NCBI RefSeq assembly: GCF_000721105.1
Contig: NZ_JOEV01000065.1
Coordinates: forward strand, 1-37,717
Length of the DNA: 37,717 bases
From: Streptomyces cellulosae
GTDB lineage: Bacteria; Actinomycetota; Actinomycetes; Streptomycetales; Streptomycetaceae
Direction: 5' to 3'
Part shown: in pieces, positions 16,018-23,555 of the stretch
How positions within the stretch are numbered: the stretch's first letter is position 1
How the letters are laid out: each line of letters starts with the position of its first letter
The notes under the pieces: model-generated
Database searches by the model: none
The model's input: the letters and a program-made list of their open reading frames with translations, nothing else
What the model was told of the DNA's origin: nothing
Program-made: the position numbers and the translations under genes

Positions 16018-16648
16018 CGCGTACGCCCCCGACCGCGAGCCCGTGTACGAGGAGAGCATCGACGGCTTCGGCGCCGTCCGCGTACTGCCCCTGGACGCGC
16101 ACGCCGACGCCGGGCTGGTCCATGCCTGGGCGAGCGAGGAACGGGCCGTCTTCTGGGGCATGAACGGCCTGACGCAGAACCAGGTGTCCGAGATCTACGC
16201 CCACATGGCCACCCTCGACACCCATCACGCCCACCTGCTCCTCAAGGACGCCGAACCGGTCGCCCTGCTGCAGACCTACGAGCCCGAGGCCGACCGGGTC
16301 GGTCTGTGCTACGACGTGCGGCCGGGCGACATCGGCGTCCACCTGCTGCTGGCACCCGCCGGGCCGGGCGGCGCGCGGCCGGGCTGGTCGGCGGCGCTGC
16401 TGGTGGCGGTGTCCTCGTACGTGCTGAAGGGCCTGGACCGCAGCCGGGTCGTGGTCGATCCCGACGTGCGCAACGAGAAGGCGATCACCCGTTTCCTCAA
16501 GCAGGGGTTCGAGGCGGGGCCGGTCGTCGTCCTGCCGGAGGTGGACCTCCCGGACGTGTACCTGCCGGAGAAGCACGCCCAACTCGCCTTCCTGGAACGG
16601 ACAGTGGCCTTTCCGGAGCGGACGGTAACCTTCCCGGGTGACGCCTGA
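16010..16648 (+). CDS. AlcB/IucB-type GNAT acyltransferase (siderophore acylation)
   Basis: A 212-residue GNAT-fold enzyme of the Acetyltransf_8 type, which acylates N-hydroxylated diamines or lysine during hydroxamate siderophore synthesis using acyl-CoA. Features: FWGMNGLTQNQVSEIY near residue 48, VGLCYDVRPGDIGVHLLLAP (the HLLL strand that typifies this subfamily, about 96-115), the CoA-binding helix region WSAALLVAVSSYVL, and RVVVDPDVRNEKAITRFLKQ, the conserved VDPDxRN motif. ATG start overlaps the acylase stop by eight bases and it overlaps the cupin gene by eleven, so the three are tightly coupled. No siderophore synthetase or lysine/ornithine hydroxylase gene is in the window, so the substrate would come from elsewhere in the genome. 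Confidence 0.9.
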   Translation: MSDAYAPDREPVYEESIDGFGAVRVLPLDAHADAGLVHAWASEERAVFWGMNGLTQNQVSEIYAHMATLDTHHAHLLLKDAEPVALLQTYEPEADRVGLCYDVRPGDIGVHLLLAPAGPGGARPGWSAALLVAVSSYVLKGLDRSRVVVDPDVRNEKAITRFLKQGFEAGPVVVLPEVDLPDVYLPEKHAQLAFLERTVAFPERTVTFPGDA

Positions 16649-17117
16649 CGACCTGATCACCCACTTCGATCTGGAGCCCATCCCGCGCGAGGGCGGGCTG
16701 TTCCGGCAGACCTGGGCGGGCCCCGAGCGGCCGGACGGACGGCCCGAGGGCACCGCGATCGTCGCCCTGCTGACCGCCCGCCCCGGTGACTTCTCGGCCC
16801 TGCACCGGCTGCCCACCGACGAGATCTGGCACTTCTACCTCGGCGACCCGCTGCACCTCCTGCTCCTCGCCCCGGACGGCACCTCCCGCACCGCCGTCCT
16901 GGGCCCGGACGTCCTCGCCGGCCAGCACGTCCAGCTCACCATCCCGGCCGGCACCTGGATGGGCGGCCGGGTCGCGGCGGGCGGCGCGTGGACCCTGTTC
17001 GGCTGCACCATGGCGCCCGGGTTCACCTTCGAGGGCTACGAGCACGGGGACGCGGCGGACCTGACGGCCCGCTACCCCGCCGAGGCGGACCGGATCGCAG
17101 ACCTGTGCCGGCCGTGA
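16638..17117 (+). CDS. Cupin domain protein (DUF985/Cupin_5)
   Basis: A 159-residue single-domain cupin. It starts at a GTG inside the 3' end of the acyltransferase gene. The family signature is seen in order: HFDLEPIPREGGLFRQTW, SALHRLPTDEIWHFYLGDPL (His and Glu that could bind a metal or sugar), HVQLTIPAGTWMGGRV and TLFGCTMAPGFTFEGYEHG. Related proteins are predicted epimerases or small-molecule binders; the substrate is unknown. Its coupling to the acylase and acyltransferase genes and the shared iron box suggest a role in siderophore metabolism, though read-through is also possible. Confidence 0.85.
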   Translation: MTPDDLITHFDLEPIPREGGLFRQTWAGPERPDGRPEGTAIVALLTARPGDFSALHRLPTDEIWHFYLGDPLHLLLLAPDGTSRTAVLGPDVLAGQHVQLTIPAGTWMGGRVAAGGAWTLFGCTMAPGFTFEGYEHGDAADLTARYPAEADRIADLCRP

Positions 17118-17231
17118 GTCCGCCCACGGGTGGAGCCGAGGCTTCCCGCGCGATGAGCGCACCGCCGCTCCCGTCCGTACGTATCGGGAAGGCGGCCCGG
17201 AAGGCGGCAAGTCCACAGACGAGGAAATGAC

Positions 17232-19238
17232 GTGGAGCGTGACGGTGAGCTCAGGACAGAACGACCACGACACCGGCGACTTCAAGGGCTGGTGCTGCTC
17301 GGCACCGTGCTGGTCCTGCTCGTCTTCTCGGGCTCCGGAACCGCCTCGGCGCACGCCGCTCTCCGCGGTGCCGACCCCGAGGACGGAACCGTCCTCAAGT
17401 CGGCCCCCCGCCACATCTCCCTGACCTTCACCGAGTCCGTCGGCCTGCTCGACGACTCCTTCCGCGTCATCGACCCCCGCAACAAGCGGTTGGAACTCGC
17501 CGACGTCCAGCACGTGCCCGACCGCTCCGACACCGTCCGGGCCACCCTGCCCCCCAAGCTCACCCAGGGCACCTACGTGGTGTCCTGGCGGGTCGTGTCC
17601 GCCGACAGCCACCCCATCTCGGGCGCCTTCACCTTCTCCGTCGGCAAGCCCTCCCCCACCCCGCCGGCCATCGACAACGGCCCCGTCGAGGACCCGGCGA
17701 CCGCCGGCCTCTACAACATCGCCCGCTACCTCGCCTACCTCGCCTTCGGCCTGCTCCTCGGCACCGCCGTCTTCGTGGCGGTGTGCCGCCCGCCGGACCG
17801 CGGCCCGCTGCGCCGGCCCCTGTGGGCGGCCCTGTGGACCCTGCTCGGGGCCACCATCGCCCTGCTGGTGCTGCGCGCCCCCTACGAGTCGGGGGTGGGC
17901 CCCGCGTCCGCCTTCGACGCCTCCGGCCTCGAACGCACGGTCACCACCCGCCCCGGCGTGATGCTGCTGCTCCGCCTGGCCCTGCTGTCCCTGGCCGCCT
18001 TCTTCCTCGTCCGCCTGCTGCGGCGCACCGAGTGGTCCCGCGGCAGGCTCGCCGCGGGCGCCGTGCTCTCCGTGGGCCTGGCCCTGACCTGGGCCGGCGC
18101 CGAGCACGCGTCCGCCGGGATCCAGGTGCCGGTGGCGATGACGTCGGCCGTGCTGCATGTCCTGGCGATGGCGGTGTGGCTGGGCGGCCTCGCGGCCCTC
18201 CTCCTCACCCTGTACCGCTCCTCGGCGGTCCCGCCCGCCATGGTCGCCCGCTTCTCCCGGCTCGCCTTCACCTCCGTGACCGTCCTCGTCGTCACCGGCG
18301 TCTACCAGTCCTGGCGCGGCCTCGGCTCCTTCGACGCGCTCACCGGCACGTCGTACGGCCGCCTGCTGACCGCCAAACTGGCCGCGGTGGTCCTCCTGCT
18401 GACGGTGGCGTCCCTGTCCCGGCGGTGGACGGCTCGGCTGGCTTCGGCGGATGTGGCCGGAGATGTGGCGGCGGATGACGCGCCGGATGTGGAGAGCGTG
18501 GCGTCGGAGGTCGCGTCCGCGGCTGTGGTGCGGGAACAGGTGTCGGAGCGCGTGTCGACGCGGGTGCCTGAGCCTGTGGGGGGTGGATCGGCCGGGCCTT
18601 CCGGGGCGGTCCGGGAAGGGGCCACGGAAGAGACCGGGGACGGGGCTGGGGAAGGGGCCGGAGAAGGGACCGTGCGCCCATCGGGCCCGGCCGCCCCCGT
18701 TCCCGAAGACTCCGCTCCCGAAGACCCCCGTCGACGGGGCCTGCGCCGTGCGGTGCTGGCCGAAGTGGGCGTCGGTTTCGTCGTACTGGTGCTCTCGACG
18801 GTGCTGTCCGGAACCCTGCCGGGCCGGGCGGCGGCCGAGGCGGCGCAGTCGGCGCAGTCGGCGCAGGCCGCGCAGTCGGGCGGGGTGCAGACCGCGTCCG
18901 TCACCACCATCCCCTTCGACACCGGCACCCCCGGCGGCTACGGCAAGGCGCAGATCACCCTCATCCCCGGCGCCGGCGCCGGCGAGTACTCGGTCGAGGC
19001 CGTGGTCTACGGCCCCGACGGCGGCCTGTCCAGCGTCCCGGAACTGCGGCTCTCCTTCACTCTCCCCGCCCAGGACATCGGCCCGCTCAACGCCGACCTC
19101 ACCGACAAGGGCGGCTACTGGGCCACGGACGCGCTCACCCTCCCCATCGCGGGCGACTGGACGATGAAGGTGACGGTCAGGATCTCGGAGATCGACCAGG
19201 CGAGCGAGACGAAGAAGGTGCGGCTCGGGGGCCGATGA
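17232..19238 (+). CDS. CopC-CopD fusion, copper transport/resistance protein (YcnJ-like)
   Basis: A 668-residue membrane protein. Residues about 18-41 are a signal sequence ending SGTASA, after which the mature chain would begin HAALRGADP; that N-terminal His and the later SADSHPISG are the Cu(II)-binding positions of CopC. The CopC domain covers about 42-140, followed by the eight-helix CopD domain from about 155 to 400 (for example LGGLAALLLTLY and FSRLAFTSVTVLVVTGVYQSW). A long Glu/Ser/Gly/Val-rich linker (about 405-500) is followed by one more helix and a C-terminal extracellular beta domain (YCnI/CopC-like, LPIAGDWTMKVTVRI). GTG start with GAGGAA. The 3' end overlaps the convergent DUF72 gene by 62 bases. 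Confidence 0.9.
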   Translation: MERDGELRTERPRHRRLQGLVLLGTVLVLLVFSGSGTASAHAALRGADPEDGTVLKSAPRHISLTFTESVGLLDDSFRVIDPRNKRLELADVQHVPDRSDTVRATLPPKLTQGTYVVSWRVVSADSHPISGAFTFSVGKPSPTPPAIDNGPVEDPATAGLYNIARYLAYLAFGLLLGTAVFVAVCRPPDRGPLRRPLWAALWTLLGATIALLVLRAPYESGVGPASAFDASGLERTVTTRPGVMLLLRLALLSLAAFFLVRLLRRTEWSRGRLAAGAVLSVGLALTWAGAEHASAGIQVPVAMTSAVLHVLAMAVWLGGLAALLLTLYRSSAVPPAMVARFSRLAFTSVTVLVVTGVYQSWRGLGSFDALTGTSYGRLLTAKLAAVVLLLTVASLSRRWTARLASADVAGDVAADDAPDVESVASEVASAAVVREQVSERVSTRVPEPVGGGSAGPSGAVREGATEETGDGAGEGAGEGTVRPSGPAAPVPEDSAPEDPRRRGLRRAVLAEVGVGFVVLVLSTVLSGTLPGRAAAEAAQSAQSAQAAQSGGVQTASVTTIPFDTGTPGGYGKAQITLIPGAGAGEYSVEAVVYGPDGGLSSVPELRLSFTLPAQDIGPLNADLTDKGGYWATDALTLPIAGDWTMKVTVRISEIDQASETKKVRLGGR

Positions 19239-20094
19239 CCCGCTGGTCCTCCGCGAGGAGGCGGGACATGGTCTCGGCGGCGCGTACGGCGGAGTCGGCG
19301 CAGCAGTTGTTGAACAGGACGTGCAGCTCGTCCACCTGGCGGGCCAGGGAGCGTAAGCGAGGGGTCCACTCGGCGAGTTCGGCGACGGAGTAGTCGTGGC
19401 GGAAGCGGTCCTCCTTGCTGCCGGCTCCCCAGGCCGTACTGCGTCCGTGGAACCGCACGACCGACAGGTGCGGGGTGGTGACGGGGGTGACGGGCGGCAC
19501 GGAGGACGCGAGGGTCTGCGTCATGTCGACGGCGACGGCGGTGAAGCCGTGGTGGGCCAGCAGGTCGCGAGTGGTCTCCGTCCGCTTCTCGTCCGCCCAC
19601 CACTGCGGATGCCGGAACTCCACGGCGACCGGCCAACCGGCCGTCCGACGCGCGCACTCCGCGAGGAACGCCTCAGAGCGGGCCCCGGGCCGGAACCAGG
19701 GCGGGAACTGGAACAGCACGGCACCGAGCCGCCCCGCCGCCCTGAGCGGTTCGATCCCGGCGGTGAACCGCCCCCACACCGCGTCCAGCACCGCCGGGTC
19801 CCCGGCATCGGGAGGCAGCCCGTCCGGCATCACCGCGGCCCGGGTCGGGTGCCCCGTGAGCAGCGAGAACGCCTTCACGTCGAACACGAACCCGTCCGGC
19901 GTCCGCTCCACCCACAGCCGGCTGTTCCGCTCGCCGGGCAGCGCGTAGTAACTCGCGTCGACCTCCACGACCGGGAAGCGTTCGGCGTAGTACCGCAACC
20001 GACCCTCGGCGTCCCGCCGCCCGGCCGGATACCAGCCGCTGCCGACCAGGGCGCGATCGGTCCACGAACAGCTGCCGACAAGGACGTTGGCCAT
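19177..20094 (-). CDS. DUF72 (YecE-like) TIM-barrel protein
   Basis: A 305-residue protein of the DUF72 family, probable TIM barrel of unknown activity. Family landmarks: VLVGSCSWTDRALVGSGWYP at the start, YYAERFPVVEVDASYYALPG, FVFDVKAFSLLTGHPTR, LGAVLFQFPPWFRPG, WPVAVEFRHPQWW and VVRFHGRSTAWG with a Tyr-rich WT..LR..A motif and LFNNCCADSAVRAAETM at the C-terminal end of the barrel. The ATG at 20092-20094 gives the standard N-terminus. The last 15 residues are a Ser/Arg/Pro tail outside the family, formed where the gene runs into the 3' end of the copper gene. Confidence 0.9.
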   Translation of the reverse strand: MANVLVGSCSWTDRALVGSGWYPAGRRDAEGRLRYYAERFPVVEVDASYYALPGERNSRLWVERTPDGFVFDVKAFSLLTGHPTRAAVMPDGLPPDAGDPAVLDAVWGRFTAGIEPLRAAGRLGAVLFQFPPWFRPGARSEAFLAECARRTAGWPVAVEFRHPQWWADEKRTETTRDLLAHHGFTAVAVDMTQTLASSVPPVTPVTTPHLSVVRFHGRSTAWGAGSKEDRFRHDYSVAELAEWTPRLRSLARQVDELHVLFNNCCADSAVRAAETMSRLLAEDQRVIGPRAAPSSSRSPGRSPRS

Positions 20095-20132
20095 GGAGGA
20101 CCGGTTACCCGCCCCTCGGGAGGAGACTCCCC

Positions 20133-20441
20133 TCAGGGCCGGTGCGGCCACTGCTGCTGCGGCGCCTGACCGTACGCCTGACCGCCGCCCTGTCCTCCGG
20201 GCCCGCCCGCCCCCTGCGCCTGGAGCTGCTCCGCCTGCTCCTTGGTCACCTTCTGCTCCGCCCCGCAGAAGGTGCACTGCGTCGCGTACTTCGTGGAGAT
20301 CGGAAACAGCGGCACGAAGAACAACGTGAACTTCGTGACCCGCTTCCGGAGCGTGTGAGCGGACGGATTCCCGCACTGCCCGCACACCAACGTCAGTATG
20401 GCGAGCTGGTACAGATACCCCTTGGTACCGAAGATGATCAC
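20133..20441 (-). CDS. Small zinc-ribbon membrane-associated protein
   Basis: A 102-residue protein starting MIIFGTKGYLYQLAILTLVCG. Two Cys pairs, CGQC (near residues 20-23) and CTFC (near 56-59), form a treble zinc ribbon around a hydrophobic segment (TKFTLFFVPLFPIST), and the tail is Gly/Gln/Pro-rich. This is the zinc-ribbon-15 type found in actinobacteria; function unknown. It lies upstream of the DUF72 gene on the same strand with a 38-base gap. Confidence 0.82.
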   Translation of the reverse strand: MIIFGTKGYLYQLAILTLVCGQCGNPSAHTLRKRVTKFTLFFVPLFPISTKYATQCTFCGAEQKVTKEQAEQLQAQGAGGPGGQGGGQAYGQAPQQQWPHRP

Positions 20442-20627
20442 GCCGCTGATCCTTCCCGTGTCGCCGCTCCCGACGAGGTGCCGGTCGGCCGACAGTACTT
20501 CGAACCGCCTCCGGACGCGTCCGCCGGTTGCACCCAGCGCTCGGCCTCACCCTCCTCGGACGAAGAGGCCGTATGGCGGGCGCAGACTCCCGGTGGGCTG
20601 TCTCGCCGACTGGGCCGATCGGGCGGC

Positions 20628-21230
20628 TCAGCGGACTCGGTCGTAGACGAGGGCCAGCGTGCCGTGCTCGCCCGCGGTCTGGCTGACGAGCGTCCACCGG
20701 CCGGCGGGCAGGCCGTCGTCGAAGAGGCGCGGCCCGCCGCCGAGGAAGACCGGGAAGACCGTGAGCGCCAGCCGGTCGACCTTGTCGGCCACCAGCAGCG
20801 CCTTGATGACGCTCGCGCTGGAGAGGACGAGAATGTCGCCGCCTTCGGTGGCCTTGAGGTCCGCGACCGCGTCGGCGGCCGGCTCGTCGACGATCGCCGT
20901 CCGCTCCCACGGTGCCTGGTCGAGGGTGGAGGACAGGACCACCTTGTCGGTGTCGACGAGCCACTTCGCGAAGCCCTCGTCGCGCGGGTCGGCGCCCTCC
21001 ATGCCGATGACGGTGGGCCAGAAACCGAGGAATCCCTCGGCGTTGATCCGTCCGAGCAGTGCCGTCGTCGCCGTCTCCCAGAGGCTGGTCAGGTGGTCGC
21101 GGGCGACGTCGGTGACGGCGTACGGCATCACCCAGCTCATGTCCAGCGGGTTGTCCGGCGCGGCGTAGTGGCCGTCGAGGGAGAGGGCCAGGTTGGTGAC
21201 GACTCTGCGGCCGGCGATCTGCTCCGTCAT
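20628..21230 (-). CDS. DHFR/RibD C-terminal-like reductase
   Basis: A 200-residue protein with the dihydrofolate reductase fold of the RibD C-terminal family. VVTNLALSLDGHYAAPD is the substrate-loop strand, TALLGRINAEGFLGFWP the nucleotide-side helix (GR motif), DILVLSSASVIKALL the NADPH-binding strand-helix, and LTVFPVFLGGGPRLFDDG the typical FPVxLGxGxxLF motif. Members reduce unknown small molecules with NADPH. Its ATG overlaps the stop of the ArsR-SRPBCC gene (ATGA at 21227-21230), so they are translated together. Confidence 0.88.
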   Translation of the reverse strand: MTEQIAGRRVVTNLALSLDGHYAAPDNPLDMSWVMPYAVTDVARDHLTSLWETATTALLGRINAEGFLGFWPTVIGMEGADPRDEGFAKWLVDTDKVVLSSTLDQAPWERTAIVDEPAADAVADLKATEGGDILVLSSASVIKALLVADKVDRLALTVFPVFLGGGPRLFDDGLPAGRWTLVSQTAGEHGTLALVYDRVR

Positions 21231-22135
21231 TTCGTGCTCCTTGTGTCGGTGGTGCCGGTCGCGTGAGTGCTGTCGGTGCTGTCGGTGCTGTCGGTGGTGC
21301 CGGTGCTGTCGGTGGTGTGCGAGGCAGCGGCGAGGGTGGCCGCGAGCTTGTCGAGGCTCTGGCCGAAGCCGATCTCGATGCCTGCGACGAAGTCCGCGGA
21401 GTCGACGGTGCTGTCGGTGATCCGGTACTGGACGTCGAGGTCCGTGCCCGTGTCGGTGGGCCGCAGGCCCAGGTCGACGTGGGCGGTGAAAGCGAGGCGG
21501 CCGTCCGCAAGCAGCGGCGAGAGCCGGTAGGCGAGGCGCTCACCGGGGCGTACGTCGTCGACGACTCCCTCCGCGCGCCCGGCGACCAGGTCGGAGCCGT
21601 CGGCGTCTTCGGCGTCGCGGTACTCCTGGACGATCCGCCCACCGGGTCGCGCCTCGAAGACGAGCTCGGAGACGCGGAGGTCCTCGGGAGTCCACCAGCG
21701 CGCGAGCAGGACGGCCTCGGTCAGGTGACGCCAGACGAGCTCGGGGCGCCCGGCCAGCGGCCGGTGGAACGTGAACGAGCGGCCGTCGGCCCACCCCGAC
21801 TCCTTCGCGGCGAGCCGCTCCGCGTGAAGGCTGCGTTCGTAGCGGTCGAACGTCTCACGCGGGCCGCCGACCTGGTCCGCGGTGTCGGCGAGTCGGCTGA
21901 GCGCGGCCGCCAGGTCCCGCAGGGCGCCGGGCCGCAGTGCGTAGACGCGGCGCTGGCCGGTGCGGTGGGAGGTCACGACGCCGGCGCGTTCAAGGGTCTG
22001 CAGGTGTTTGGTCGTCTGCGGCTGGCGTGCTTCGGCGAGCTGAGCGAGAACGCCGACCGAGCGGGGCCGCTCGGCCAGCAGGCTCACCAGCCGCCAGCGG
22101 GCCGGGTCGGCCAGTGCGGCGAGGAGTGCGTCCAT
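21227..22135 (-). CDS. ArsR-family regulator fused to an SRPBCC (AHSA1-like) domain
   Basis: A 302-residue two-domain protein. Residues 1-90 are an ArsR winged helix (LADPARWRLVSLLAERPRSV, LAEARQPQTTKHLQTLERAG is the recognition region, RTGQRRVYALRPGAL the wing); no metal-binding ELCVCDL-type motif is present. Residues about 120-275 are an SRPBCC ligand-binding fold (FTFHRPLAGRPELVWRHLTE, LARWWTPEDLRV, DSADFVAGIEIGFGQSLDKL), likely the sensor for a hydrophobic molecule. The C-terminal 28 residues are a Ser/Thr/Asp/Gly microsatellite tail. A palindrome just upstream (22145-22162) is the probable self-operator; the reductase gene is coupled downstream. Confidence 0.88.
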   Translation of the reverse strand: MDALLAALADPARWRLVSLLAERPRSVGVLAQLAEARQPQTTKHLQTLERAGVVTSHRTGQRRVYALRPGALRDLAAALSRLADTADQVGGPRETFDRYERSLHAERLAAKESGWADGRSFTFHRPLAGRPELVWRHLTEAVLLARWWTPEDLRVSELVFEARPGGRIVQEYRDAEDADGSDLVAGRAEGVVDDVRPGERLAYRLSPLLADGRLAFTAHVDLGLRPTDTGTDLDVQYRITDSTVDSADFVAGIEIGFGQSLDKLAATLAAASHTTDSTGTTDSTDSTDSTHATGTTDTRSTK

Positions 22136-22144
22136 GACGGTAAG

Positions 22145-22162
22145 TATTCTCGAAGGAGAATA
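22145..22162. promoter_or_regulatory. Probable ArsR-type operator
   Basis: TATTCTC (22145-22151) and GAGAATA (22156-22162) form a perfect 7-base inverted repeat with spacer GAAG, ten bases upstream of the regulator start. AT-rich symmetrical sites of this size, near the start codon, are typical for ArsR repressors. Inferred. Confidence 0.6.
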
Positions 22163-22421
22163 TTCGTGTCAAGGAATAATTGCCGGCCGGCCCAAGGAGC
22201 GGGAGCCGAACCGCAGGCACGGTCGGCGACTTGGTAGCGACGCTCCTTGGACGGCCGCAGTGGGAGGGGCAGTTCGGCTGCCGCCGCCCGTTTCTCGGAC
22301 AGGACGTCCGTGGCTCGGGCACGAAGCCCGCCGGGCCGCCGACCGCCGTCGCCGCACAGGACGCCGTAGGCTCGGTGGAGGGGACGTGCCGTGCAGCTGT
22401 GCCCGTGCGGAGAGGCCTCCC

Positions 22422-23504
22422 ATGACCCACCAGCACACCGTCGCATTCGATTCCGGTGCCGATCCGTCCACCGCCCGGGTCGGGGGCAAGTGCGCCGGTC
22501 TGCTGACGATGACCGGCTGCGGGATACCGGTGCCGCCCGGGTTCGCGGTGACCACCGATGCCTTCGACGCCATGCTCGACGGCGGCGGCCTTCGAGCGGA
22601 GATCGGCTCCCTCAGCGCCGGGCTCGACCTCTCCGACACGGCCGGCACCGAGAGGCGCACCGCCGAGATCCGCCGACTGGTCACCGAGCGGCCCGTGCCG
22701 CCCCCGGTCGCGATGGCCGTCACCGCGGCCTACCAGGTCCTCGGGGACGCCGGGGACGTCCCGGTGGCCGTACGGTCGAGCGCCGCAACGGAGGACCTGC
22801 CGACCGTGAGCTTCGCTGGGCAGTACGACACCTACCTGTGGGTACGGGGGGCCGACGCCGTCGTCGACGCCGTACGCCGCTGCTGGGCGAGCCTGTGGAC
22901 CGCCCGCGCAGTCACCTACCGCGCCGCCAACGGCGTGTCCGAGCAGGGGCTGAGCATGGCAGTCGGCGTGCAGAGGATGGTCGACGCCCGCACGGCAGGT
23001 GTGGCCCTGACCGTGAACCCGGCCGACGGCGACCCGTCGAAGATCGTCATCGACGCCGGCTGGGGACTGGGCGGGCCGTTGGTGTCCGGTGAGATGACCC
23101 CCGACAACTACGTCGTGGACAAGGTGCTGCTCGTCCCCGTACGGACGACCGTGTCGCCGAAGCACCACGAGCTGGTCGCCGCTCCGGACGGGAGCGGGCT
23201 CGTCCGGCGTGCCGTCGAGGAGGCCCGCCGGACGGTGCCCTGCCTGACGCCCGCCGAGGTCACCGAGGTCGCCGGGCTGGCCAAGAACGTCGAGCGCCAC
23301 TACGGCTGCCCGCAGGACATCGAGTGGGCCATCGCCCGTACCTCGACGGCCGACGGGGACAGCGGCCCCCGGGTGCTGCTGCTCCAGGCGCGGCCCGAGA
23401 CGTTCTGGAGCCGCAGGCCACGCGCGAGAGCCGCGGTGGTGCCCGGAGCAGGCGTCTCCAGCATCGCCGACACCATGCTCGGCCTCGGCACTCTCCCGAC
23501 CTGA
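22422..23504 (+). CDS. PEP-synthase-like N-terminal subunit (ATP-grasp, PEP/pyruvate-binding domain)
   Basis: A 360-residue stand-alone version of the ATP-binding domain of PEP synthase/pyruvate phosphate dikinase. ARVGGKCAGLLTMTGCGIPV holds the ATP-binding Lys23; VAVRSSAATEDLPTVSFAGQ (Arg118 region), VGVQRMVDARTAGVALTVNP, IVIDAGWGLGGPLVSGEMTP, DIEWAI and LLQARPETFW follow in the expected order. The phospho-His domain is absent and is supplied by the next gene, 51 bases downstream. This split, about 39 kDa plus about 69 kDa, resembles phenylphosphate synthase of anaerobic phenol degraders (40 and 70 kDa subunits) rather than single-chain PEP synthase or rifampin phosphotransferase. Start chosen at ATG 22422-22424, where the family sequence begins; the frame is open upstream but not conserved. 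Confidence 0.88.
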   Translation: MTHQHTVAFDSGADPSTARVGGKCAGLLTMTGCGIPVPPGFAVTTDAFDAMLDGGGLRAEIGSLSAGLDLSDTAGTERRTAEIRRLVTERPVPPPVAMAVTAAYQVLGDAGDVPVAVRSSAATEDLPTVSFAGQYDTYLWVRGADAVVDAVRRCWASLWTARAVTYRAANGVSEQGLSMAVGVQRMVDARTAGVALTVNPADGDPSKIVIDAGWGLGGPLVSGEMTPDNYVVDKVLLVPVRTTVSPKHHELVAAPDGSGLVRRAVEEARRTVPCLTPAEVTEVAGLAKNVERHYGCPQDIEWAIARTSTADGDSGPRVLLLQARPETFWSRRPRARAAVVPGAGVSSIADTMLGLGTLPT

Positions 23505-23555
23505 GCGACCCCAGCCCCCGGCCCGGCCACCACGGGCCCGACGAAGGGACCTCGC

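Noticed and set aside
13480..16161. 893-codon minus-strand open frame
   Set aside because: Lies opposite the penicillin acylase gene; low-complexity Gly/Val/Arg composition typical of a shadow frame.
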